This document shows positions 14,981 through 23,071 of a DNA stretch of 30,315 nucleotides, one piece after another. Every line of letters begins with the position of its first letter. The stretch's first letter is position 1. Source of the stretch: RUG14199 sp045535205 (GTDB lineage Bacteria; Bacillota; Clostridia; Oscillospirales; CAG-272); the NCBI GenBank assembly GCA_045535205.1, contig JAZSLF010000083.1:1-30315 (forward strand), in the 5' to 3' direction. The notes beneath the pieces were generated by a model. The model was not told the DNA's origin. It did not search any database and saw only the letters and a program-made list of their open reading frames with translations. The translations under genes were made by a program, and so were the position numbers.

Positions 14981-14996
14981 TTCGATGTGTTATAAT
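14968..14996 (+). promoter_or_regulatory. Promoter of the second ATPase gene, overlapping the 33-bp repeat
   Basis: TTGCTT (14968-14973), part of the third repeat copy, and TATAAT (14991-14996) are separated by 17 bases, 45 bases before the ATG. The same TTGCTT occurs in each repeat copy, but only the last has a TATAAT at the right distance. Confidence 0.7.
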
Positions 14997-15040
14997 ACAG
15001 ATGTAATATAGGCATACTATTATGGTAAGGGGGTGTTTTT

Positions 15041-16381
15041 ATGCTGAAAAGAAAGATTTATAATGAGCTTGTTGCGTGGAAAAATAACAGTAACGGTGCT
15101 ACAGCAATTATGATAGACGGTGCACGGCGAGTCGGAAAAAGCTTTATAGCGGAGAAGTTTGCCAAGACGGAATATAAAAGCTATATCATAGTAGACTTCG
15201 GAAAAGCACCCAAGGATATTCTTGATCTGTTTGAAAATGAGAGCTCTGATCTTGATATGTTTTTTTCAAAGCTTTCGGCTTTTTATTCTACGGTATTATA
15301 CAAGCGTGAGTCTCTTATAATCTTTGACGAGGTACAGCAGTATCCCAAGGCACGACAGCTGATAAAGTATCTTGTTGCAGACGGCAGATTTGATTATCTT
15401 GAAACGGGCTCGCTGATACGTCTTAAAAAGAACGTGCAGGACATTATCATTCCCTCCGAGGAGGATCACCTCGAAATGTTCCCTCTTGATTTTGAAGAAT
15501 TTCTCTGGGCTATGGGGGACGAGGCAACTTATCCGCTTATAAAAAGCTGTTTTGAAAAAAAAGTACCGCTGGGTGCCGCCCTTCACCGCAAGGTTATGAA
15601 CGATTTCCGTCAATACGTTCTCGTTGGCGGAATGCCGCAGGCTGTTCTTGCATATACAGACGGGAAAAATTTTGAAGCGGCAGACGTTGCAAAACGCCGT
15701 ATTTTAAAGCTGTACCGTGATGATGTTGTAAAATTTGCCGAAGGATATGAGGAGAAGGTGTTTGCGTTGTTTGACGGTATTCCGGGGCAGCTTTCCAAAA
15801 AAGAAAAGAAATACAAGCTTTCCTCACTTGGAAAAAACGCACGAAGCAGAAGCTTTGAAGAATCTTTTATATGGCTTAACGAAGCCATGATCGTAAATAC
15901 GTGTTATAATGCTACAGATCCTCATGTCGGACTTGCGTTAAGTGCCGATCACACCACTCAGAAATGCTATATGGCTGACACGGGGCTTCTTGTTACACAT
16001 ACCTTCAAGGATAAAAAATATACGGATAATGAGCTTTACAAGGCGATCCTTTTTGATAAAATGAGCATTAACGAAGGAATGCTTATGGAAAACGTCGTTG
16101 CTCAGATGCTTCGTCATCGCAGGGAAAGACTTTATTTTTACTCCCGTTCGGATAGTCGAAACCGTGAAAATCATATGGAAATTGATTTTTTGATCTCCGA
16201 GGGAAAAAAGATCTCTCCAGTTGAGGTGAAGTCGGGAAGCTACCGTTCTCATTCTTCTCTGGATAAATTCCGCAGACATTTTTCATCTGTTGTGGGACCT
16301 GCTTATATTCTGTATACCAAAGATGTTATGGAAAAAGACGGAATTATTCACTTGCCGCTTTATATGGCGGAGCTGCTTTGA
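15041..16381 (+). CDS. AAA-type ATPase with DUF4143 / PD-(D/E)XK-like C-terminus
   Basis: This 446-residue protein has Walker A GARRVGKS (27-34), Walker B IIFDEVQ (Asp96, Glu97), a sensor-like LETGSLI and the family block FPLDFEEFLWAMGDE. VLVGGMPQAVLAY and CYMADTGLLV are typical DUF4143 features. The C-terminal end shows a PD-(D/E)XK-like motif: Asp382 in MEIDFLI, then Glu395 and Lys397 in PVEVKSG. Nuclease activity is possible but unproven in this family. It differs clearly from the ATPase at 8855 and is not a recent duplicate. AAGGGGGTG precedes the ATG. The promoter overlaps 33-bp repeats. A GC-rich hairpin follows. Confidence 0.9.
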   Translation: MLKRKIYNELVAWKNNSNGATAIMIDGARRVGKSFIAEKFAKTEYKSYIIVDFGKAPKDILDLFENESSDLDMFFSKLSAFYSTVLYKRESLIIFDEVQQYPKARQLIKYLVADGRFDYLETGSLIRLKKNVQDIIIPSEEDHLEMFPLDFEEFLWAMGDEATYPLIKSCFEKKVPLGAALHRKVMNDFRQYVLVGGMPQAVLAYTDGKNFEAADVAKRRILKLYRDDVVKFAEGYEEKVFALFDGIPGQLSKKEKKYKLSSLGKNARSRSFEESFIWLNEAMIVNTCYNATDPHVGLALSADHTTQKCYMADTGLLVTHTFKDKKYTDNELYKAILFDKMSINEGMLMENVVAQMLRHRRERLYFYSRSDSRNRENHMEIDFLISEGKKISPVEVKSGSYRSHSSLDKFRRHFSSVVGPAYILYTKDVMEKDGIIHLPLYMAELL

Positions 16382-16402
16382 TCTTTTCTGAAATATGAAC
16401 CC

Positions 16403-16421
16403 CCGAGCTTTTGGAGCTCGG
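16403..16421 (+). terminator. Hairpin between convergent ATPase and wecB genes
   Basis: CCGAGCT (16403-16409) pairs with AGCTCGG (16415-16421), and CCTTGCTTTTATAT follows. Lying between two convergent genes, it may terminate both; the T-run is modest. Confidence 0.6.
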
Positions 16422-16439
16422 TGGCCTTGCTTTTATATC

Positions 16440-17552
16440 TTATTTAGCGGAAAAATATTTTACAATAGCATCTGCAATTCTTTCACTTGCGTGACCGTCG
16501 CCGTAGGGGTTGGAAGCCTTACTCATTCTGTCGTATTCATCCTTGTCCGTGAGAAGACGGATAGTTTCCTTGTAGATAGTATCAGCATCTGTACCTACAA
16601 GCTTGAGAGTACCTGCCGCAATACCTTCGGGACGTTCTGTGGTGTCACGGAGAACGAGTACGGGTTTACCCAGGGAAGGAGCTTCTTCCTGTATTCCGCC
16701 GCTGTCTGTGAGAATGATGTGGCTCTTGTTCTGGAAGTTGTGGAAGTCAAATACTTCAAGGGGCTCGATAAGCTTAACCTTGTCGCAGTCGTGGAAAATT
16801 TCGTCTGCTGCTTCTCTTACCTTGGGGTTCTTGTGAATGGGGTATACTACCTTGAGTCCGTCAACCTCGTCAAGAACTCTCTTTATACCTCTGAAGATGT
16901 TTCTCATGGGTTCACCGAGATTTTCACGTCTGTGAGCTGTGAGAAGGAGCATCTTGTCTTCGCCTACCCAGTCGAGAACTTCGTGAGTATAATCGTGATT
17001 AACTGTGGTACTCATAGCATCGATGGCTGTGTTGCCGGTAACGTAGATCTTTGCATCGTCAACGTTTTCCTTGAGCAGATTGTCACGGCTCATATCTGTG
17101 GGAGCAAAGAACATATCCGTCATGCAGTCAACCATCTGTCTGTTCATTTCTTCGGGGTAGGGTGAATACTTATTATAGGTACGAAGTCCCGCTTCAACGT
17201 GACCGATGGCAACCTGATTGTAGAAGGCTGCAAGACCGCCTGCAAAGGTGGTCGTGGTATCACCGTGAACGAGAATGATGTCGGGGTTTGTTTCCTTGAT
17301 AACACCGTCAATACCCGTAAGTGCTCTTGTTGTAATGTCAGCGAGAGTCTGACCCTGCTGCATTATGTTGAGGTCGAAATCGGGAGTGATGTCGAAGGTC
17401 TCAAGAACCTGGTCGAGCATTTCTCTGTGCTGTGCGGTAACGCAAACGATACTCTGAATTTCTTCTCTCTTTTCAAGCTCTTTTACGAGAGGAGCCATTT
17501 TGATAGCTTCGGGACGTGTTCCGAATATGCTTATAACTTTGATCTTTTCCAT
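16440..17552 (-). CDS. wecB: UDP-N-acetylglucosamine 2-epimerase (non-hydrolysing)
   Basis: This 370-residue GT-B-fold enzyme interconverts UDP-GlcNAc and UDP-ManNAc in the cytoplasm, supplying ManNAc for surface polysaccharide. Family motifs are all present: FGTRPEAIKMAP near the N-terminus, HGDTTTTFAGGLAAF, GHVEAGLRT, PYPEEMNRQ, TAHRREN and LTDSGGIQEEAPSLGKPVLV. Length is normal. I chose the ATG at 17552, preceded by GAGG, over an in-frame TTG at 17570 that overlaps the upstream stop. It is the last gene of the minus-strand polysaccharide operon, 14 bases after the FAD oxidoreductase gene. mnaA is an equivalent name in Gram-positives. Confidence 0.95.
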   Translation of the reverse strand: MEKIKVISIFGTRPEAIKMAPLVKELEKREEIQSIVCVTAQHREMLDQVLETFDITPDFDLNIMQQGQTLADITTRALTGIDGVIKETNPDIILVHGDTTTTFAGGLAAFYNQVAIGHVEAGLRTYNKYSPYPEEMNRQMVDCMTDMFFAPTDMSRDNLLKENVDDAKIYVTGNTAIDAMSTTVNHDYTHEVLDWVGEDKMLLLTAHRRENLGEPMRNIFRGIKRVLDEVDGLKVVYPIHKNPKVREAADEIFHDCDKVKLIEPLEVFDFHNFQNKSHIILTDSGGIQEEAPSLGKPVLVLRDTTERPEGIAAGTLKLVGTDADTIYKETIRLLTDKDEYDRMSKASNPYGDGHASERIADAIVKYFSAK

Positions 17553-17566
17553 AATAACCTCGTTTC

Positions 17567-18832
17567 TCAACCGATCTTTTCGGCAAGTTCTTTTGCTTTG
17601 AGCATTGAGTCTTCCATAGAGTTATATATCCATGCACCGTAACGGCCGATGGTGTATACGTTCTTCTTTGCAAAATCTTCTTTCAATGCGTCAAGCTTTG
17701 CATTGGTTTCTGTGCTTATATGAACGTATGCAGGGTCCATCATGATAACAGAATAATCAACGAGCTTTGTTTCATCATCGGTGATGCCGAGCTTTCTGAG
17801 ATTTTCAAGAGTAAGCTCAAGCTGACGGTCAATGTCTTCCTTAGTTACGGTCTCCTTCTTGTTGTAGCCTATTTCAATATACATACTCAGGTTTTCCATG
17901 CCCAATATATTGTTGTAGAAGCCGCAACGGTAGAAGTTACAAGCCTTGTCTGCAACGTAGAGCCAGTGCTCCTCTGTGCAGAGCTCACTTTTTTTGTTGA
18001 AGCCGAGATTGAACACAAGCACCTTGTTATAGGACATTTCATCAATAAGTGGGTCATAACCGCCGGGAAGCGACAGGAACTTATTGAGGGGAGACGTATT
18101 GATAAGATACTCGTAGGTAACCGTTGTGCCGTCTGAAAGAGTAGCTGTCTTTGTTTCAAGGTCAATTGAGGTAACCTCCGTATTAAGAAGCACCTTGTCC
18201 CCGTCAAGCTCTTTATAAAGAATATCTATAAAGCTGCCCGCACCGTTTTTGGGATAAAGGAAGGATGCGTTGTAGGAGTTGACCTTGCTGTTCTTCATGT
18301 TGTTTATGATAGCTTCCTTGTCGGCATAAGGGAAAAATCTTCCCATAGCATCGACGTCAAGCTCTTTAAGGTCGATAGCGTAAAGCTTTTCGTTGTAAGG
18401 CTTTAAGAACTTTTCAACGATGGACTTTCCGAATTTACCGTAGAGCATATCGAGGAAGTTATCGTAATTCTCCTTTTCTTCCTTGTTGAAAAGGTCGTAA
18501 AGACAGTCGATAAATTCTTCCTTGTCAAGCTGGTGGATATTAGTCTGGAAAGGAAAATCTATAAACTTGTCACCGTGTACTATTTTTGTACACTTATCAT
18601 TGTAAATAATGTCCTCTTCGGGCATCTGACTTAAAAACTTTGTTTTAAATTCCTCTGTCTTGAAGTGGAAAAAGTGACCGGCATAGTCCCAGACGTATTC
18701 ACCGCTTTTGATGGTACGGCAATAGCCGCCCACTTCGTTTTCCTTTTCAACGATGAGGTAATCGCCCTTGCAGTAGTTGGCAAAGGTAAGTCCGGAAATA
18801 CCTGCACCAATGATGAGATGTTTTGTATGCAC
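17567..18832 (-). CDS. FAD-dependent amine-oxidase-like protein in polysaccharide operon
   Basis: This 421-residue protein has an N-terminal dinucleotide-binding motif, LIIGAGISGL (6-15), followed by IVEKENEVGGYCRT, the pattern of the FAD/NAD-binding amine oxidase and protoporphyrinogen oxidase-like group. YDYAGHFFHF and the PFQTNIHQL segment resemble proteins found in capsule and O-antigen loci and distantly UDP-galactopyranose mutase, but the canonical Glf N-terminus is absent. The exact reaction is unknown; sugar-nucleotide modification is the contextual guess. The start is a GTG with AGAGGA upstream. It lies between the glycosyltransferase at 18855 and wecB with short gaps, hence co-transcribed. 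Confidence 0.82.
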   Translation of the reverse strand: MHTKHLIIGAGISGLTFANYCKGDYLIVEKENEVGGYCRTIKSGEYVWDYAGHFFHFKTEEFKTKFLSQMPEEDIIYNDKCTKIVHGDKFIDFPFQTNIHQLDKEEFIDCLYDLFNKEEKENYDNFLDMLYGKFGKSIVEKFLKPYNEKLYAIDLKELDVDAMGRFFPYADKEAIINNMKNSKVNSYNASFLYPKNGAGSFIDILYKELDGDKVLLNTEVTSIDLETKTATLSDGTTVTYEYLINTSPLNKFLSLPGGYDPLIDEMSYNKVLVFNLGFNKKSELCTEEHWLYVADKACNFYRCGFYNNILGMENLSMYIEIGYNKKETVTKEDIDRQLELTLENLRKLGITDDETKLVDYSVIMMDPAYVHISTETNAKLDALKEDFAKKNVYTIGRYGAWIYNSMEDSMLKAKELAEKIG

Positions 18833-18854
18833 TTCTTTATCCTCTTAACAAAAT

Positions 18855-20129
18855 TTATTTAACGATAGTTTCTATCTTGGCATCCAGCAGCTTTGCAACG
18901 TTGGATGATTCAAATGTGTCTCTGATATATTCTTCGTTTCTTTCAAGCTTGTAGCCTTGTTCGATGATAAGGTAGAGGTAGTTCTTTATTTCTTCTGCAC
19001 TGTAGGAGAGAACGAGGGCATTTGCATTTCTGAGAATGTCTACGATAGCACCGTCCTGCATTGTGATAGCAAAAATGTTGTTACCTGAACCGAAATAGTC
19101 TGCAACCTTTGCGGCAAAGAATATGTTTTCCTCACAAACAGTTCCGATGTTACCGTCGAAATGGAGAAGCCAGTCAGCTTCTTGTGTTATACGCAGGCTG
19201 TCTGCGTAAGATACGTTTTTCTTGAGACGGACAATATCAAGCAGATCGTTGTTGAGAATAAGCAGTTTGTCTGCATCGGACATATTGCCGTAAAACAGAA
19301 ATTCAACTTTTTCGGAAAGGTCCTCAACTTCCTCGTTCAACAGCTTGAGGGCATTGAAAAGAGGAGTTGCATTTCTTATATAGTCAAGCAGTCCGAGAAA
19401 TACAAAACGGATCTTCTTGTGGTTTTTTTCTGTTTTTTTCGGATACAATGCGGGGTAATAGCTGTGAGGGAGCACCATGGCTTTTTCAAGATACTTTTCG
19501 TTGTCGCCCAGCATATGCTTCTTCTGGGATTCATTGTTGAGAATAAGACAATCTGCCCCTTCAAGTGCAGCATCTTCAATTCTTGCCATATTGTTTCTTG
19601 TCTTTACCGCACTTCTGTATTTGAGCTCCCATTTCATATCGGACAAAAATCTTCTGGGAGACAGCTTTCTTCTTAAACTCATGTTTCTGTTAACAAGATT
19701 TTTGGGTGAGTTTATAGAATAAAGGGAGCAGGCGATATGAGTATAGGGATTTACCTTTATGGGATCTCCGAAGGAGGCAAACCAATATACAGAGGGAAAT
19801 TCCTTTTTTATGCGGCTTCCGATCTCATGGGAGGCTTCGGGCATGGAACGGGTCATTATCGCATAATACTTATCTGAGTTTTTGCGGAAATATTCAACAG
19901 TTTCCTCTACCCACTCATCAATTGTCTTGGATGAGGAAAAGATAGTTTTTACGTTGGGGGAGTTTTCGTAATCCATGTTGGCACCGTATGACCAGCTGGT
20001 AACAGCACCGCTCTGAGTGAAAACGTCATATTCAAACTTTGAATTGTTGATGAGCTTGTAGGTGACAAGACCCTCTGATGAATTTATCGGAGGATAAAAC
20101 CAACTTATTACTAATATTTTTTTCTTCAT
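18855..20129 (-). CDS. Glycosyltransferase, GT-B type (family 4-like)
   Basis: This 424-residue protein begins KKKILVISWFYPPINSSEG, the usual opening of GT4-like enzymes that act on lipid-linked saccharides at the cytoplasmic face. The C-terminal half has IRFVFLGLLDYIRNATPLF, like the start of the nucleotide-binding domain, and an acidic region (ITQEADWLLHF...) near the usual donor-binding site, but the classic E-x7-E is not clear. Donor and linkage cannot be predicted. ATG and the TGA of the upstream GT2 gene overlap by four bases, implying coupling, and AAGGAAG precedes the start. A divergent family member is the best description. Confidence 0.8.
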   Translation of the reverse strand: MKKKILVISWFYPPINSSEGLVTYKLINNSKFEYDVFTQSGAVTSWSYGANMDYENSPNVKTIFSSSKTIDEWVEETVEYFRKNSDKYYAIMTRSMPEASHEIGSRIKKEFPSVYWFASFGDPIKVNPYTHIACSLYSINSPKNLVNRNMSLRRKLSPRRFLSDMKWELKYRSAVKTRNNMARIEDAALEGADCLILNNESQKKHMLGDNEKYLEKAMVLPHSYYPALYPKKTEKNHKKIRFVFLGLLDYIRNATPLFNALKLLNEEVEDLSEKVEFLFYGNMSDADKLLILNNDLLDIVRLKKNVSYADSLRITQEADWLLHFDGNIGTVCEENIFFAAKVADYFGSGNNIFAITMQDGAIVDILRNANALVLSYSAEEIKNYLYLIIEQGYKLERNEEYIRDTFESSNVAKLLDAKIETIVK

Positions 20130-21160
20130 CTTGACAACTTCCTTTTTATTTTAATAACAGACTCAATGAATCTTGTGTAAAGCTTATTGCAAAGTAAAAC
20201 ATTTATAAAGCCTATTCTCGCACCGCCTCTTATATAGGGGAACGCCATTACGTCTTTATATATGTTGGCATCCGCACGTTTGAGGTAAGCTACGTAGGTT
20301 TTTGTCAGCTTATATGCCTCTCCTCTTTTTTTCCACAGGTTACTTAAAATGTGGATGTGTGAGTTGTTCATTAAAGCAATAATTCTTCTTATGTATTTAT
20401 CCTTGCTTTCTGACAGCTTGCTTTTGTTTTCCACGTAGAAATCAATGAGGAATTTCAATACCTTTTCATGCTGAGGCATATTTCGGATAAGGCTTTCGAT
20501 GCTCATGCTCTGATTAGGTCTGCCGATAAAATAGCGGTAGATGTGCATATCAAGGAACCGTACCGTGTTAACTTCAAGTATCGGAATTACGTTGAACTGC
20601 ATATCTACGTAGAAGGTCTTTTCAAAGAGCTTCAGATTGCTTCTGCGTAAAACCTCTGTGAGATAGGTGCTCGATGCCATCGTAAAATACAGATCGTTCA
20701 TCTTTTCGATGTCTATTTTTTTGAAGGTGTACTGCTTGTCAAAATCGTATCCCGGATATTCAAAGGGTATCTGAACGCCGTTGTAAACGTATTCCTGATA
20801 ATAGGGGGTAACGACAACGTCCTCGTTGCATTCCTTCAGCTTGTCGAGGAAGGCGATATATGCGTTTGTATCAAACCAGTCATCGCTGTCCAGCACTCTG
20901 AAATATTTGCCTTCGGCAAGCTCCAGACCCTTGTTGATGGTGGAGCCGTGACCGCCGTTTTCTTTATCTATTATTTTTACGGATTCGGGATACTTGTCCG
21001 CATATTCTTTAGCGATCGCAACAGAGCCGTCCTTGCTTCCGTCGTTTATTATCAGGATCTCAACGTCCTTCAGGGTTTCGGGAATTACGATGGAATCCAG
21101 ACAGCGCCTGATATATTTTTCAGTATTGTATGTGGGAATAACTATTGTTAGTAACTTCAT
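20126..21160 (-). CDS. Glycosyltransferase family 2
   Basis: This 344-residue GT-A enzyme has the GT2 opening LLTIVIPTYNTEKYIRRCLDS (residues 3-23), IINDGSKDGS for nucleotide-sugar binding, GGHGSTINKGLELAEGKYF, and the metal-binding DSDDWFD (DXD motif). It probably adds a sugar to a growing lipid-linked polysaccharide in the cytoplasm. No transmembrane domain is evident; the C-terminus is basic (IKIKRKLSR), as in membrane-associated enzymes. GGAGG precedes the ATG. It follows the Wzt-like gene after an 80-base gap and overlaps the next glycosyltransferase by four bases. Confidence 0.92.
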   Translation of the reverse strand: MKLLTIVIPTYNTEKYIRRCLDSIVIPETLKDVEILIINDGSKDGSVAIAKEYADKYPESVKIIDKENGGHGSTINKGLELAEGKYFRVLDSDDWFDTNAYIAFLDKLKECNEDVVVTPYYQEYVYNGVQIPFEYPGYDFDKQYTFKKIDIEKMNDLYFTMASSTYLTEVLRRSNLKLFEKTFYVDMQFNVIPILEVNTVRFLDMHIYRYFIGRPNQSMSIESLIRNMPQHEKVLKFLIDFYVENKSKLSESKDKYIRRIIALMNNSHIHILSNLWKKRGEAYKLTKTYVAYLKRADANIYKDVMAFPYIRGGARIGFINVLLCNKLYTRFIESVIKIKRKLSR

Positions 21161-21240
21161 TTCAGCCTCCGCAGATTTAATTAATATCTTTCATTTGATT
21201 TGTTGCCGCCGATAAATCGGAAACAGCCTGCTTCAAGTAA

Positions 21241-21990
21241 TTATTTGTTTTCCATATAACTAACGTATTCATCGCAGACTTCTTTGCCGCCGATCCGCTT
21301 GACCACACCGTGCTCAAGCCAAACAACCGTGTCACACATCTTTTTTATCTGGTCGGTGGAGTGAGATACGAAAAGAACTGTGGTACCGCCGTTTATCATA
21401 GACAGCATCTTTGCTTCGCTTTTTGCCTGAAAGGCAATGTCTCCGACTGAAAGAATTTCGTCAACTATAAGTATTTCGGGTTCCACCAGCGTTGCAACGC
21501 TGAATGCAAGACGAGCCACCATACCGGATGAAAAATTCTGTACGGGAACGTCAAGAAAGTCGTGAAGCTCCGAAAAATCTACTATTTCATCAAATTTGGA
21601 TTGGATAAATTCTTTGGAATAACCCATTATGGCACCGTTGAGATATATATTTTCTCTTGCGGTGAGAGCTGAGTCAAAGCCTGCACCCAGCTCTATCATG
21701 GGACAGATGTTACCGTAGGACTTTACGCTTCCCTTAGTGGGCTGCATAACCCCGGCAACTATTTTGAGGAGAGTTGATTTTCCTGCACCGTTTGCACCGA
21801 CAAATCCGATTACCTCGCCTCGTTTTACTTTGAAATTGACGTCGGTAAGAGCCCAGAAGTCTTTCTTTTCTTTTTTCTTACCGCTGGCAATATCGACAAA
21901 CCATTGTTTCAGCGAAAAGCCCTTCTCTATACCGAGATTAAATCGCATAGAGACATTGTCGACTTCTATCATGTATTTGTTATTTTCCAC
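21241..21990 (-). CDS. ABC transporter ATP-binding protein for polysaccharide export (Wzt/TagH type)
   Basis: This 249-residue NBD has Walker A GANGAGKS, the family-typical NICPMIELGAGFDSALTARENI block, signature NFSSGMVARLAFS and Walker B ILIVDEILSVGD with catalytic Glu. These are features of the Wzt/TagH/RfbE group that powers export of O-antigen, teichoic acid or related polymers. It ends soon after the NBD, without the C-terminal carbohydrate-binding domain of some Wzt proteins. The start is a GTG with AAAGGAGG six bases upstream. It follows the permease gene by 16 bases and forms the transporter with it. Confidence 0.92.
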   Translation of the reverse strand: MENNKYMIEVDNVSMRFNLGIEKGFSLKQWFVDIASGKKKEKKDFWALTDVNFKVKRGEVIGFVGANGAGKSTLLKIVAGVMQPTKGSVKSYGNICPMIELGAGFDSALTARENIYLNGAIMGYSKEFIQSKFDEIVDFSELHDFLDVPVQNFSSGMVARLAFSVATLVEPEILIVDEILSVGDIAFQAKSEAKMLSMINGGTTVLFVSHSTDQIKKMCDTVVWLEHGVVKRIGGKEVCDEYVSYMENK

Positions 21991-22006
21991 AAAATGCCTC
22001 CTTTGA

Positions 22007-22795
22007 TCATGCGTAGTAAATAAATTTGTTCTGGTTCTTTCTGAAAATGAAAAGACCTACAAGAAGAGTACCTATACCGCAGATAGCACAGTAGAGCCAC
22101 ACGTTAGGCTCAGGTATGACATGGTAAAGCATGATCCTTCTTGTGAAATATACAAACCAATAGAGAGGGTTGAATTTGAGAATTGAAAGAAAGAAGGGAA
22201 CATCTATAATTGCAGGGTCGTACATTATGGGGGTCAGATACTGAAGCAGAGTGATAACGACACCGTAGATGTAAACTATATCACGAAGGAAAACGGATAC
22301 GGTGGAAAGTATAAGTCCTATACCTATGGTGAACAGAAGCAGGAAGAAGTATCCGTAAGGCAGGAAGATGTGATAAATGTTGACACCTGTTCCCGTTATA
22401 AGAAGAATGCCGTAAAGAGGAATGAGGGTCAGAGCAAAGTTGATGCCCGCAAAGAGACACTTGGAAACGGGGAAAATATATTTCGGAATGTAAACCTTAT
22501 TGATAAGAGAGAAATTGGCGAAAACGCTGCTGAGTGCAAGGTTTGAAGCTTCGCTGAAATAGTTGAAGATAACCAGACCGCTCATAAGATAAGCGAGGTA
22601 GTTTACGTCGGGAGTGGAGAATTTGAACACGTTCGTGAAGACTATAGCCATTACCGCCATGGTCATAAGCGGGTAGAGAAGACTCCACAGAATACCGAGA
22701 ACGCTTCTTTTATATTTAACCTTGAAGTCTCTGGCAATAAGCTCCTTGAGCAGAAAGCTGTATTTCCTACAGACGTATTTGATGTTGTTGAACAT
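22007..22795 (-). CDS. ABC transporter permease for polysaccharide export (Wzm/TagG type)
   Basis: This 262-residue membrane protein has about six hydrophobic segments in an ABC-2 layout. The N-terminus reads LIARDFKVKYKRSVLGILWSLLYPL, the hallmark of Wzm/TagG permeases, and ends in a charged tail (FRKNQNKFIYYA). It forms the channel moving lipid-linked polysaccharide outward. GGAGGTG lies 12 bases before the ATG. It is the first gene of the six-gene minus-strand operon and is divergent from the dockerin protein genes. Confidence 0.92.
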   Translation of the reverse strand: MFNNIKYVCRKYSFLLKELIARDFKVKYKRSVLGILWSLLYPLMTMAVMAIVFTNVFKFSTPDVNYLAYLMSGLVIFNYFSEASNLALSSVFANFSLINKVYIPKYIFPVSKCLFAGINFALTLIPLYGILLITGTGVNIYHIFLPYGYFFLLLFTIGIGLILSTVSVFLRDIVYIYGVVITLLQYLTPIMYDPAIIDVPFFLSILKFNPLYWFVYFTRRIMLYHVIPEPNVWLYCAICGIGTLLVGLFIFRKNQNKFIYYA

Positions 22796-22846
22796 GGATC
22801 TTTAATACACCTCCGGGATTATAAAAAGATATATTTTTACTGAATT

Positions 22847-22875
22847 ATTGTAGCACATAACATCATTTATTTCAA
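22847..22875 (-). promoter_or_regulatory. Promoter of the polysaccharide operon
   Basis: On the minus strand TTGAAA (22875-22870) and TACAAT (22852-22847) are separated by 17 bases, about 50 bases before the permease start. Confidence 0.7.
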
Positions 22876-22987
22876 TAGTTTGCCGTAAAATTACAAATCA
22901 TTTTTGGGCGAAAACGGTAAAACCCTCGTATATATTATATATAGTTAACAAAAAAACACAAAAGGCAAGGTAAAAAAATACAAAAGG

Positions 22988-23016
22988 TTGACAAAATATA
23001 ATTAATAATTTATAAT
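22988..23016 (+). promoter_or_regulatory. Promoter of the dockerin protein genes
   Basis: TTGACA (22988-22993) and TATAAT (23011-23016) are separated by 17 bases, a full-consensus sigma-A promoter about 55 bases before the start codon. Confidence 0.85.
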
Positions 23017-23038
23017 ATACATTGAATCAAATTTATGG

Positions 23039-23057
23039 ACCCGAGGAGATTTCGGGT
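23039..23057 (+). other. 5' leader hairpin of the dockerin transcript
   Basis: ACCCGA (23039-23044) pairs with TCGGGT (23052-23057), just before the AGAGGAG ribosome binding site. It sits at the probable 5' end of the mRNA and may stabilise it. Confidence 0.45.
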
Positions 23058-23071
23058 AAAGAGGAGAAACA

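Noticed and set aside
14818..15006. Small 62-codon frame with a repeated NLLFRAK pattern
   Set aside because: The peptide repeat is just the 33-bp DNA repeat read in frame. The region holds the ATPase promoter and no ribosome binding site was seen.
17567..18832. UDP-galactopyranose mutase (glf) as a firm name for the FAD protein
   Set aside because: The general FAD fold and context fit, but the characteristic Glf N-terminal sequence is not present, so no symbol was given.
19733..19742. GGCGATATGA inside a glycosyltransferase gene
   Set aside because: There is no matching TCATATCGCC arm nearby; a chance occurrence within coding sequence.
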